A stretch of DNA of 64,000 bases from Telopea speciosissima (Eukaryota; Streptophyta; Magnoliopsida; Proteales; Proteaceae), in NCBI RefSeq assembly GCF_018873765.1, contig NC_057918.1:11602862-11666861 (forward strand), given 5' to 3'. The notes beneath the pieces were generated by a model. That model made no database searches, was not told the origin of the DNA, and saw nothing but the letters and a program-made list of their open reading frames with translations. A program made the position numbers and the translations under genes. Positions 44,892 through 55,800 of this stretch are shown piece by piece (positions within the stretch are counted from its first letter, which is position 1; the number at the start of each line of letters is the position of its first letter).

Positions 44892-46442
44892 TTAAGGCAT
44901 GTAAAGCAAATGTGAAGCATGTGCCAATTTCGATTGGGGGAGTGACCGTGTGGTGAAAGCTCCCCAGTTTTGATTGGTAGACTCAGAATCGATGGCTTTG
45001 GTCTCGGCTTGAAACCTTGCGATTGGCACCAAAGGATCAGACAAGCCTCCACGCCTCCTTGTGTTTGGGTTTGATCCTTTCTCAGACATCTTGTATGCAT
45101 CAGCTGCTACCTTCACTGCTTTGTGGTTCCTGCAACCTGATAAGATACTGGGTTTCCATTCCTTGGCTGAGGTTGAGGTTGTTCTTGTCTGGGTCATGGT
45201 GGTTTTGGTAGTGGTGGTGGTGGTGGTGGCGGCGTTGGTGGTTGTATTTGAGATCAAATTGGGAATTTTAAGAGCTGATGAAACTGACCCTCTCTCGTCA
45301 TGATCCGAAACAGTTGAGAAATTTGCAGCGCTGGCGGTGACGACGCTCCAGTCGATGCTCGCTTCGCTTGGCTCGTAATATGTTGATGTCACGCAGCTTG
45401 ACATGCCATCCGATGCCTGTCGAGTGAGACATCGATTAGTATTTCCTGAGAGAGACTCGATCTCGAACAAATCCGAACTCGCATCGCTCTCCATGTCTAG
45501 GTCGTCGTAGATTCGATTTCCACAATTGCCAGATGTTGCTGGGTTGTCCTTGATTTTGGAAATTCCATTCCAAGGCAACATATCCAATCCTCTCTCCTGA
45601 TTCAATTTCAGGTCTCTAATTGGAGACCCAAATACATCCAGTGATTCCCTGGTCTTCTCTTCTTCTTCCTCCATTTCCACCACAGAGAAACGCAGCTTAT
45701 TGAACTTTTCGCAGAGCATGTCTTCTTTGAACTGGTTTTGTTTGACTCGAATTCCAACCAGATCAATTGGAGCTTGATGGGTTTTATTGGGTTCCTTTAT
45801 GATCATCTCTTTGCCATAAAACCCTCCATAATCGACATTGCTCTTGCAATTTCTCGAAATTCTACCTTCACCGACTTTTTCTTCGACATCGATCGATTTC
45901 TTATCGGCACAAGAGCAATTGCAACCGAAATTGACAAAAAATCTCTTAGATTGTAACCTGTTCTGCTTATTTGGAGATTGGTCTCTCAAGAAACTTGGCA
46001 GTAATGCACTCTGGCTGTTTCCACTCACTTCTGAACACGTACTCGGAGTGCCGTACTTGATTTTGCGTTTAACGAATTGGAGATCGGGACGCTCATCTCT
46101 CTGATGCTGCTCCTTCGCTGCAATCTTCTCGACAATTCGTGGTGTGTCATCATCCATTCCGCCATTGAAGTATCTTTCAGCACCGAATACACTGATTTCA
46201 CCATCCCTCTTATTCTTTCTTCCTAAGCTTATTTGGTAATGAGACGGCGGTTCTTCTGCTCCAGCAATGGTGGGAGATGGATTCCGAGTCATCTCAGCAA
46301 GTTTCAGTATGAAAGTCTCTTCCGTGCTACTGAGGTAAGAAGAAAACGAGGCATCACGGATATGGGTATTTTCACCTGCGTATGCCAAGCTCCGGGAAAG
46401 GTTGGCATCGCAGGGTGATGTTAATGTGACTGTAGTGGCCAT
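44892..46442 (-). CDS. PKS1: PHYTOCHROME KINASE SUBSTRATE-like protein
   Basis: Intronless, 516 residues from the ATG at 46442 (CCATGGCC context). PKS proteins act at the plasma membrane with phytochromes and phototropins in phototropism, leaf positioning and hypocotyl growth. Visible family blocks: FILKLAEMTR (45-54), EISVFGAERYFNGGMD (82-97), a Cys-rich GCNCSC (173-178), acidic VEMEEEEEK (255-263) followed by SLDVFGSP, DLDMESDASSDLFEIESLSG (314-333), and YEPSEASIDWSVVTASAANF (356-375), then a T-rich stretch (400-424). The family is reported to be S-acylated, and the Cys cluster is a candidate site. The frame stays open 91 codons further upstream, but that part is hydrophobic and Ser/Phe-rich, unlike PKS N-termini. 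It is longer than Arabidopsis PKS1 (~440). Which PKS paralogue it is stays open. Confidence 0.9.
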   Translation of the reverse strand: MATTVTLTSPCDANLSRSLAYAGENTHIRDASFSSYLSSTEETFILKLAEMTRNPSPTIAGAEEPPSHYQISLGRKNKRDGEISVFGAERYFNGGMDDDTPRIVEKIAAKEQHQRDERPDLQFVKRKIKYGTPSTCSEVSGNSQSALLPSFLRDQSPNKQNRLQSKRFFVNFGCNCSCADKKSIDVEEKVGEGRISRNCKSNVDYGGFYGKEMIIKEPNKTHQAPIDLVGIRVKQNQFKEDMLCEKFNKLRFSVVEMEEEEEKTRESLDVFGSPIRDLKLNQERGLDMLPWNGISKIKDNPATSGNCGNRIYDDLDMESDASSDLFEIESLSGNTNRCLTRQASDGMSSCVTSTYYEPSEASIDWSVVTASAANFSTVSDHDERGSVSSALKIPNLISNTTTNAATTTTTTTKTTMTQTRTTSTSAKEWKPSILSGCRNHKAVKVAADAYKMSEKGSNPNTRRRGGLSDPLVPIARFQAETKAIDSESTNQNWGAFTTRSLPQSKLAHASHLLYMP

Positions 46443-47586
46443 GGATTTGTTATTTGGAAAAGAAGATAGTTTTGAAAGAAACAGAAAAGGGAAAAAATTA
46501 CAAAAGAAGCAAGAGGAGTATAGAAATTCAATTTCAGAGCTTCTGAGACCTCTGGAGAAGAGTCTAATGGAGAACAGAATACATGCCTGAATTAGATTAA
46601 AGGATATTTTGATGGGAAGAGCTTGAAACTTGAGGAAACTAGAGGACCAGGTACTGTAAGAACAGAAAATAAATGGATTCAAAAGTGGAAATTTGATCGA
46701 AGAAGCTGAGGACAAATTTTGAGTGAAGAGAGAGAGACAAGAGCCCGGATGCCTAAAGAGGCCAAGAATAGGGAGAATCAGGAGAAAGGGAAAAAGAGAG
46801 GAGAAACAGGTTCACAAGAGAACAGATGAATTTAATCTAAAAGGAGCTTTGGGAGATTCAAAAGGTGTAAATGATTCTTATGTAGAGAAGGTTTGACAGA
46901 GATGAGAGTACAGAAGCATTACTTCATCAGCTTTGAGAGATTACTTGGCTTCTTGACAAACGGTTCTCCTCTATAAGTAGAGTTCTAAACCTGTGGGGGT
47001 CCGGCGGATGGAAAATTCTAGAATTAAGATGGACAGTGGGTCCAAATGCTTGGGTTGCTTCTTCCCTCTTCTTTTCAAATCTCTCTCTTTCCCTGACCCT
47101 ATTCCTTATGACCTTACCAGTATTTGATAACAACCATCATCTTTAATTGTTCCTTTCACCATCCAAATAAGATTATTTTACCAAGTGTACATGGGGTTAA
47201 AAAAAAGAAGCTACTAAACAACAACAATTCTTCAGTATATAAACAGGGAATGTGAAACAAGGCCCTATGTTCTCAAAACTAGCATTTATGATTGGAGAAA
47301 CAGACTATGAAGAAAACCTCGGGGCATGTTTCTTGTGCACACGAAAAGATCATTCAGCCCCCAATGAAATAAAAAATCCGTTACAAGCCAATGCCTCTAT
47401 GTGCATTTCTCATTGGCCTTCGTGCTAGTGCAGGGGCTACACGACCAAGTATGAGCATGGGATTTTATTATCTATCTAGCAATAAAATTTGGGCCTCAAT
47501 TGAATTACCATGTACCAAATATTAGGGTACTTTCCTATATGGACCATGTAAGACTGAGCTTGCTTATTATTAATTTTTTTGCTACA
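46443..47586. other. PKS-like 5'UTR and promoter region
   Basis: On the reverse strand a CTTATAGAGG near 46970 could be the TATA box, giving a 5'UTR of roughly 500 bases with GA-rich sequence (46700-46810). Nothing else recognised. Confidence 0.4.
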
Positions 47587-47601
47587 TAGTAGAGCTTTTT
47601 T

Positions 47602-47757
47602 AGAGGGCAAGCCTTGGTGCAATGGTAAAGTTACTCCATTGTGATTAAGTGATCATAGATTGAGTATGGAAACAACCTCTTTGCAAAGATAAGACTGTGT
47701 ACATTATGACTCTTCCCATACCCTACAATGGCAGGAGTCTTGTGCACTGGGTACACC
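47602..47757 (+). mobile_element. Full-length Au SINE
   Basis: Target duplication TAGTAGAGCTTTTTT (47587-47601) and TAGTGGAGCTTTTTT (47758-47772), 14 of 15 matching. A-box region CTTGGTGCAATGGTAAAGTT, B-box-like AGATTGAGTATGG, then the Au core GACTGTGTACATTATGACTC and the end TTGTGCACTGGGTAC. The family is tRNA-derived and transcribed by RNA polymerase III. The third Au copy in the window and the only complete one. Confidence 0.92.
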
Positions 47758-48159
47758 TAGTGGAGCTTTTTTCCACCTAAAATTTCAAATGAGTAAATTG
47801 ATGATGCAGCAGCACCTTTAATTATTGGGGTTTTATAGAAGGCTTTAATGAGTTAGGGTGCCCGTGATGAAAGAGTTCTCCTTCACTATGGTTGAAGGAA
47901 ATCTACCCCTAAAATTCAATGCATGGTACTTTACTATAAGGATATATATATTTTTTTGGTAGAATTACTATAAGGATATTTTATCCTTCCTAAAGTGGTA
48001 GAATTCATTGCCTTGACTCGTCTCTGATGATTGGGTAAATCTTATCAATTTGGGTTTTATTGTACTGTATGAAAAGCTGCAACAGCCGATCCTGGTTGCC
48101 ATGTAAAATTGGTGGGCAACATGCTTGCTCCTAAAAGCTAGGTTGAGCAATATTTGGAA

Positions 48160-48300
48160 CAAGTGTGTGCACAATTACGTATGTGCACGATCATGCACAC
48201 AACCATTAAATGGAATTAAGAATGGTGCACCGTAGTCTCTCATCCTCAATCCAATGATTTTGTGCAAGTTTGTGCACCATGCATGACCGGGCACAATACC
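48160..48300. repeat. Inverted-repeat element, second copy of the GTGCACGATC type
   Basis: Contains ATGTGCACGATCATGCACAC on the left and GTGCACCATGCATGACC on the right, and in between a TCTCTCATCCTCAATCC that is the inverse-type match of the middle at 10420. Borders uncertain. Confidence 0.45.
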
Positions 48301-48631
48301 CTTCCCATATCTTGAAAGAACAAAATAAGCAATGTTACAATTTCTTAATTCACCATTTTGATTACAATGGTTTTACCCAAAACAGAAAATTTTTTATTAC
48401 AATAGAATTTTTCCTTCGAAATCGTTACATGGTTGTGTGGCCCCGTCATTAACGTAGGGGCCAACAAGAAGGCAAGTAAGGGCATCAATATGGATGTGAT
48501 TTTTTATTTCACATGGGTGAGATGATAATTTTGCATGCTCCTATATCTGGGCACAAGGGCCACATGACTAGACATCTTTCTTTTCCCGCAAAAAATAAAA
48601 AATAAATCCTTGCTTCATTGTTGGTTCCAAC

Positions 48632-48887
48632 TAGGGGTGTAAATGAATAGTCAAAATCCGTTTCCGTATCCGTTTAGCACTATCCAAATCCATTCGAAAA
48701 CTAAACGAATGCGGATACGGATAAGCTATAGCTATCCGAAAAGCTATATTTACATGTAAACGGATAAAATATCCGATCCGTATCTGTGTCCGTATCCATT
48801 TAGCACTATCTGAATCCGTCCGATAGCTAATCGGATGCAGATGCAGATAACACTATCAGAGCCGAATCCGATCCGTTTACAGCCCTA
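48632..48887. mobile_element. hAT-type MITE upstream of PFK5
   Basis: 256 bp, starts TAGGGGTGTAAATG and ends CGTTTACAGCCCTA. It is flanked by GTTCCAAC (48624-48631) and GTTCCACC (48888-48895), seven of eight matching. Filled with ATCCGTTT / AAACGGATA words, as in the 42141 copy, but its internal layout differs. Confidence 0.8.
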
Positions 48888-49360
48888 GTTCCACCACACC
48901 AATACGGCAATACATGTACCCCTCCTCTATATTGCCACTTTCCAATTTGGTCAAACCATGCTCCAAGAGTCCAAGTCCCATGTCGAGTATTGGGCTGTTG
49001 TTTGGCCCAACCCAACTGGCAAAAAGAAAAATTTGTATGGACACAAACCAAGCTCCGGACGGGTTAGAATTGGATAAGATTCTTGGGCCTAAAAAATGTC
49101 TAAAACTGGTTAGAAAAGAACCACCAACTCTAAGTCTGAACTCCGAAGTGGCCCCAACCGTTTATCAGATCAAAACGGGTTTCTGCTTTCTAGTTTCTAC
49201 TATTTTATACTATACAGCTATGTTCAACGTGTTAAAAAGTTAAACACCCCAACGGCGCGAACGGACAAGTCACAAACCGAGAGCTTCGGAGCTCGAAAAC
49301 GATCTCTGTTCGACTTCGATCAATCGCGAACGCATTTGGTCTATAGATTCTTCTTCACTG

Positions 49361-49786
49361 GTAAGTTCTGGTTTTCCTACCTTCATTCTTAACCAATCTT
49401 ACTATCTGAAGGCGGTTTACTAATCTTTCTCTGTTTTGAATTGAAATTTTGTTTATTTATTTTTATTTTTTTCTCGGGATCTTGAGTCTCATTAGCTTTT
49501 GGAACAGGAGAAGATCCTCATTACGTTTTATCGGATCTATAATTCAAAGATACATGAAAATGATTTGCATTACATTGGATTTCTCTGCGTTATTTGATCG
49601 ATAGAAATCCACAGTACAGCATCAATGGTGTTTTAATTTCCATTTTTTTTTGACATTTTAGTATGAAATAGTTGAATAATGTCATAGACAAATTTTAACT
49701 CGTCATTGGAGCTTTTAATAATTTAGGAGTTCAGCATTTTTTGTTCTTATTCTAAATTCGGTATTTTAATTCTTCCTTTACTGCAG
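49361..49786 (+). other. Likely 5'UTR intron of PFK5
   Basis: TTCACTG|GTAAGTTCTG at 49361 and TTTACTGCAG|GTTG at 49786 frame a T-rich 426 bp segment 54 bases before the start codon. Upstream, TTTTATACTATACAG near 49202-49216 may hold the TATA box. Inferred from splice-site strength only. Confidence 0.6.
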
Positions 49787-49840
49787 GTTGTTCACTGACC
49801 CTCCTCTTATTGAACTGATATAGCTTTCAGCCATTTACAG

Positions 49841-52800
49841 ATGGCCTTTGTTTCTTCTATCAATGGAGTTGCCCTTGTCAATCTGGAGAAGCGTGATTGC
49901 CTCTCAAGGGGAGATGATCCTTACTTGGGCTTTAATCGTTCACGAATTGGAAGATCCCAAAGGCATATGAAAAGGAGTCGTTGCATATTTAGGGCTGTTA
50001 GAGCTTCTGTTGTGAACCCAGGGATTGATTTTAGTGATCCGGATTGGAAAGAACATTATCAAATGGAATTTGAAAAGAGGTTCAATTTGCCGCATTTGAG
50101 GGATGTTTTTGATGCAAAGCCCATCCCAACTACATTTTCTCTTAAAAGCAGGTGAATTAGATGCTTGAATGAAATGGATATAGGTTACGATCACAAGATT
50201 TTTTTTTTTTGGGGGGGGGTGGGGGTGGTTAGTTTCTGTTTTCTTCCTAATTGGAACCGAGGGCTGCTCTTCCCTTTTGACTCAAATCCATAATGCGCAC
50301 ATTTGTCTGATGAATTCTGATACTGAAAATGGTTCCTGTTATTTTTCTCACTTCAGCTTCTATTCTGGTCAATATAATAATTGCTACTATTTTGCTTGTC
50401 ATAGAGGTTCTCGAGTTTTGGATGGTGCCACTATGCCTGAAGATAGAAAAAATGAATATATTAATGACGATGATAGGACACTTTTAAAGGTTTGTGCCCT
50501 TGTATGTTTTATTTACTAGCTGTAGAATTCTGTTAGACCTACTCTTTTTTGTCTCATTGATGAAAATTGGCTTCATTGTGTTGCAAAGTTCACTTTATAA
50601 TGTCAAAGCACTTAAGAATGATGGGGTGATTTCATTTTCACTACTATGGAGTTCTATGTGTTTTTTGTAGGTTAGGGTTTCCCTTCATATTAGGTGTAAG
50701 TGCAGCTAAGGATTCAGGCTCAAGTGACTCAATGAGGGCCATGAGGCACCAAATTCTTATTCACTTCTTGCTCAACTAACTGATAGATTCACATAAATAT
50801 CTTGTTTGGGTCAAAATCAGTAAATTATGAGGGGTAAAAATGGAAAATGGGAAAACCCAATTGGACAACTCAATTAAATAGATATTAGTTATTTAAGTAA
50901 TAGTTAGGTACATTATTTACTTAGTGAGCCTGTTTCCTTGCTTTTATGATGAACATCTCATTCAATGGAAGCCTTGGACAAGCAACTTCATTGCAGATGA
51001 GCTTGCCAAAGGGTGGTGACTGGTTTCTTACTATGTACTTGATGCAAGCAGGCCCAATGACCAAATCCGTGATTAAATCTGAAATAAAGGAAGCAACTGT
51101 GTTGTTAAGGGAAGAAATCAGATCGATGTATGGGGAAGGCAAAGAGATTAGATCGATCTGCTTGGGAGGAAGAAGAGACAAGACGAGAAGAGAAGAAATC
51201 AGACATAGGATACCAATCCCGTGCACTGCTCAACAACATCAAAACTCTTAAAAAAAAACTCATGTTCTTTATTCAAATCATCCTTAATTGATGGGGTTGT
51301 ATTACGTATATAAAGACTTTCTCAACCAAAAAAGAAAACTCAAACCAGAACTCTATATAACTATAAAGTAGATAAACTCAAACCACCCTCCTAGACTCAT
51401 AAACATACTCCTAATCAGAACTCTATCTAACTATAAAGTAAATTTTAGAAAGTCTTTGTATTACGTATATAAAGATTTTCTAAAATTCCTAAATTGACTC
51501 ATAAGCATGGTATTAAATCTTGTCTCGGAGGGCCATTTCAACCTGGCCAAAATTTCCAAGATACTGAGATTTCGGCGAAATTTTGGTTTGCTGTTTTGGT
51601 GGGTTTTAGATCAAATTATGGCCTAATACTTCATGGAAACCTTGTTTTAGGCTGTATGAACATATGTAAATGTTCATATTGCAAAAATAGTCACCCAAAG
51701 TGGTGTTTTGGATTTGCACCCTTAATTGGCAGTATACGGTCGAATCCTAATGTATACTTACACATTGTCTAAGTACTAGAAGACATAATAGGTCAGTTAA
51801 ACGAGTAAATCATACAAACATAGAGTCAAATCAGTCATAGAATTAAGTACATAATTTGGATGTCAATACACTTTCCTACTATAAGTGTCTAGTAATAATA
51901 ATTATTGCGTCGTAAGGAACAATCCCACTCATTGTCCGATGGAGCCGACGTGCATTGTCCTCTGACTGTAGGATAAAAGAATGCCACATCATAGTCTGGG
52001 AGAAGAAACGAGTATAGTCCTCAACAGTTGCCAAGTAAATTGCACAAAACAGCACAAACAGTCGAAATGTAAGTCACCAAAGAGCTCTCGGTCAAATTGT
52101 CACAAGATATTGGTTTTTTATAGCATGGGTTTGTAACATCTGGCCAAAATTTCGGCGAGATGCTACACACAGCCAAGATTTTGACATCTCACCGAAATCT
52201 TGACTGAGATGTTGCATTTTTTTAATTCGACCTAGCATCTCGTCTCAGCCTGGCCGAAATTACCGAAATCTCGCTGAAATCTCGGCGAGATTTAGTACTA
52301 TGCTCAGAGCCTCTTAAATGGACACCTAATTATTACACACTCAGTAAAGTAAATAAACTCAAACCAGAACTCTATCTGACTATTAAGTATTCTAGTCTAA
52401 CTTAAATACTTAACTACTAATACCGTGTACTAACTTTATCCCCACTTTATGGGCTTATAAATTAGGCCTATTACAATGAAACCCAAAAAAAAAATAAAAG
52501 GCTCAACCTATAATATAACACCCAAAGGTCAATTTCAGCCCATTAGACTGCCAACTGCTTCTTAGGGGCCTTCTATACTTCACATAGGCATCTATATGGG
52601 ATTAATGTCTTATGCAACTACATCAATTTCCCCTTGGTTCAATAAAACTCGTCCTCAAGTTTTGTAGAATGGTAGAATCTTTGACACATTATCAACAACC
52701 ACTCTCCTTGACCCGACAAAACCAATGATCATACAACTATCCAACGGTATGAAATCAACGATAAGGAATCCGTTGTTAAAGTCACAATGTGGAAGCACAA

Positions 52801-55800
52801 TTCGACTGGTTTAATCAAAAGATCAACAAGTTAATGCTCCTCCATGGATAATTTTTCAATGATAATTGAAGCTACTATATCTTTCATCGTTGGTGGTTCG
52901 TCATCTAATTCTTCCTCCCATTGTTCAATGACTAAGATCAACTAATCAACTGAAGATCCCATATGATCGCATGTGATCGACAATTGATTCTTAAATTCTT
53001 TATATTGTTGCTGAGTTTTTTCAATATTTGCTTCAGCTGTTCATAAATTCTCTTGCACAAGTTTAAGTTGGTGGCGGACAACAAACAAGAGGGTAGGATC
53101 CATGGTATTAATGGCCATATTTGGCTCTGATACGAATTAATGCAATCTGAAAATCCAGATTAAGGATCTCAAATGCAAGCAGGCCCAATGATCAAATCTA
53201 TGATCAGATCTCAGATAAAGGAAGTAACTGTGTTGTTAAGGGAAGAAATCAGATCGATAGAAGGGGATGGAAAAGATATGAGATCGATCTACTAGGGAGG
53301 AAGAAGCGAGAAGAAGAAAATAAAAGAAAAGAGAAGAAATCAGGTATGGGATACGGGATACCAATCTTGTATGCATTGCTCAATAGCACCAAAACTATTA
53401 AGAAAACTCATATCCTTTACTCAAATCATCCTTAATTGATGGGGGTGTATTATATACATAAAGAACTTCGAACATTCCTAAATTGACTCATAAAAGGACT
53501 CCTAATAACTCTATTACACCCAATAAAGTAAATAAATTCACAACAAAACTCTATCCAGATATTAAGTATTCTAATGTAATTCAAACACATAACTACAAAT
53601 TCCGTGTACTAACTTTATCCCCACTTTACAAGATTAGAAATTAGGCCCATTACAATGAAATGTGTTAAAGTATCGAGTAGCATTGGGAGAATCTCGATTT
53701 GACTATTCCTAGTTCTAATCGAGATTCTATAATTTGGTGTCCTTGTAATTAGATTAAGTCTCTAAGTCTTAGTTTTATTATGATTCCTACTTGTAATTGG
53801 ATTTTCTGATTGTAAGTTACATCTATAAATAAATTGATGGGGCAGGAGGCTGATCAATTCGATCATAGCTTTCTCTCCTGTCCCTTTTCTCCATTCTTCT
53901 TCTCCATCTTCTCTCTACATTTTCTTGGTTCTGATTTTCTAGAGCTCTGCTTCATTATAAAATGTAAAAAAAAATAAAGGCCCCAACCTGCAATATAACT
54001 GCCCGAAGGTCAATTCAGCCCCATTGGACTGCCAACTGCTCCTTGGAGGCCTTCTAAACTTATACATAGACATCCATTCGGGATTAATGTCTACTGCAAC
54101 TGCATCAGTGCTCTTCTCATAGTGAATACTGTTTGTATAGTATGTATTGTTGCCATCCACTGTTGTTGGTTCCATAATTTAAAATCTCGCAATATCTCGG
54201 TATCTTGGGCTAGTCGAAATGGACGAAATATCCAAAATATACCAAAATATGGTATTTTTTCTGCCATATTTCGGCACTCCATCTCGGTGGGTTTTGGCCA
54301 TATTAAGGCCTAATACTTCATGCACACCCTTATTTAAGCTAAATAAACACATTTAAACCTTTATATTGCAAAAAAAATGAACTCAAAGTGGTGTTTTGGG
54401 TTTGCACCCTTGATTGACAGTATACGGTCACCAACCTTGATGTATAAATAGTTAAATACACATTGATTAGGTACTAAAAGACATATAAGAAATTTAAACA
54501 AAGTAATGAAACAAAAATAACTCATAACTCACAACTCATAAACTCCATAATAGTCAATAGTTCAATACTCAATAGTCAATACTCATTACTCAATAGTCAA
54601 TACACAAAGTCACAAGTTCACAACTCACAAGAGTGCAAGACTCACAAGAAATATCACGAAATATCACCGAAATATCACAAAATATCACCGGAATATGAAC
54701 TTTTTCCATTTTGCCTTACCATTTCGTCTCGGTACTGTCTAGATTTCCGAAATATCCCGATATATCAGCGATATTTCGCGAAATCTTGAACCATGGTTGG
54801 TTCAATGTCTTGAATAGTTAAATTTGTCTTCTCTCCAATCCATGTACTAAACCAGCCTTTTTATTTTAATTGAGTTCTTGTTTTTCTTGCTTGGACGTTG
54901 CTACTGCAAGTAGCACTATATGTTCTATTAATGGAATTGATTTTGTAATTTTGGTGCTTATTGGGAATGCCTATATGTTCTATTAATGGAATTGATTTTG
55001 TAATTTTGGTTCTTATTGGGAATGCTCGGTTCAGGAAATATCTCTTAGTTGTGTGTTTTTTCTCAGGTGACCTAAATCTAATGTCCATCATAGAAAGATA
55101 TCTGTATCATGGATCAAAATATTCTATATGATATTATCAATTGTTCAATCTTTCAGGTTATAAAATATTCTTCACCGACTTCCGCTGGAGCTGAGTGCAT
55201 TGATCCTAATTGCAGTTGGGTGGAGCAATGGTAGTATTTTTCCTTTTTGCTTTTCCTTTCAGATCATTCCTCCCCCCCCCCCCCTCTTTTATCATTCTGA
55301 GGCAAGCTTTAGAGGTGGGTGGCAGGTTGGGGATTAATCTGACGAGGGCTGACTTTGAACCCAAGATACAGTATCAACGCCCAAAAAGTATCATCCTAAA
55401 TGTCAGTTTTCTTCTTAATGATGGTGTCTTGATCTAAATGAAAGGCATATATTATGTTTATATTACGGAAAAGGAATCCAGCTACTGCACAGCTGGAAGG
55501 GATTCTGGCTACATGGCCCATTGTTTGCCTTGTGGACTAGTAACTTGGAATTTGACTGTTGGATAGAAGGGGAACTCTCTTGATAGGCCAAATTTCAGAT
55601 TTGTGGCCTATATCAACTTATGACCCACGATATATGGAGCTTTTTTTCTTTTTCAAATGGTCCCTGGATTTCAAATAGAGTTGATTGTTTCAAACAATTT
55701 CCGGAGCATTATCCTGGCACAAAAAGATGTTAGATTGTGTGGAAAATCAATCCATGATTACTGGAACATCTCCACACAGATTGTAGGCAGATTAGACACT

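Larger units (their letters stand above)
51042..54107 (-). mobile_element. Small LTR retrotransposon in PFK5 intron 2, hosting two nested insertions
   Basis: Direct repeats 51042-52625 and 53141-54107 share long runs (GCAAGCAGGCCCAATGA, GGAAGAAATCAGATCGAT, TTATCCCCACTTTA, GACTGCCAACTGCT). On the reverse strand the LTR starts TGATG and the 5' LTR ends TTGCA; the primer site TATCAGAGCC lies just inside it (about 53123-53132), and a purine tract AAGGGGAAAT abuts the other LTR. Only 515 bp lie between the LTRs, with a broken leader-type reading frame and no pol: a TRIM/SMART-like non-autonomous element. LTRs are well diverged, so it is old. The left LTR carries a MITE (51506-52302), the right a solo LTR (53663-53959). 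The left outer end lacks ~30 bp, and no target duplication was found. Confidence 0.82.

Noticed and set aside
45017-46590. Forward ORFs opposite the PKS-like gene
   Set aside because: Shadows of the reverse-strand coding frame.
50946-51251. 101-codon ORFs on both strands in PFK5 intron 2
   Set aside because: They run across the border between plain intron and LTR; GA-rich low complexity.
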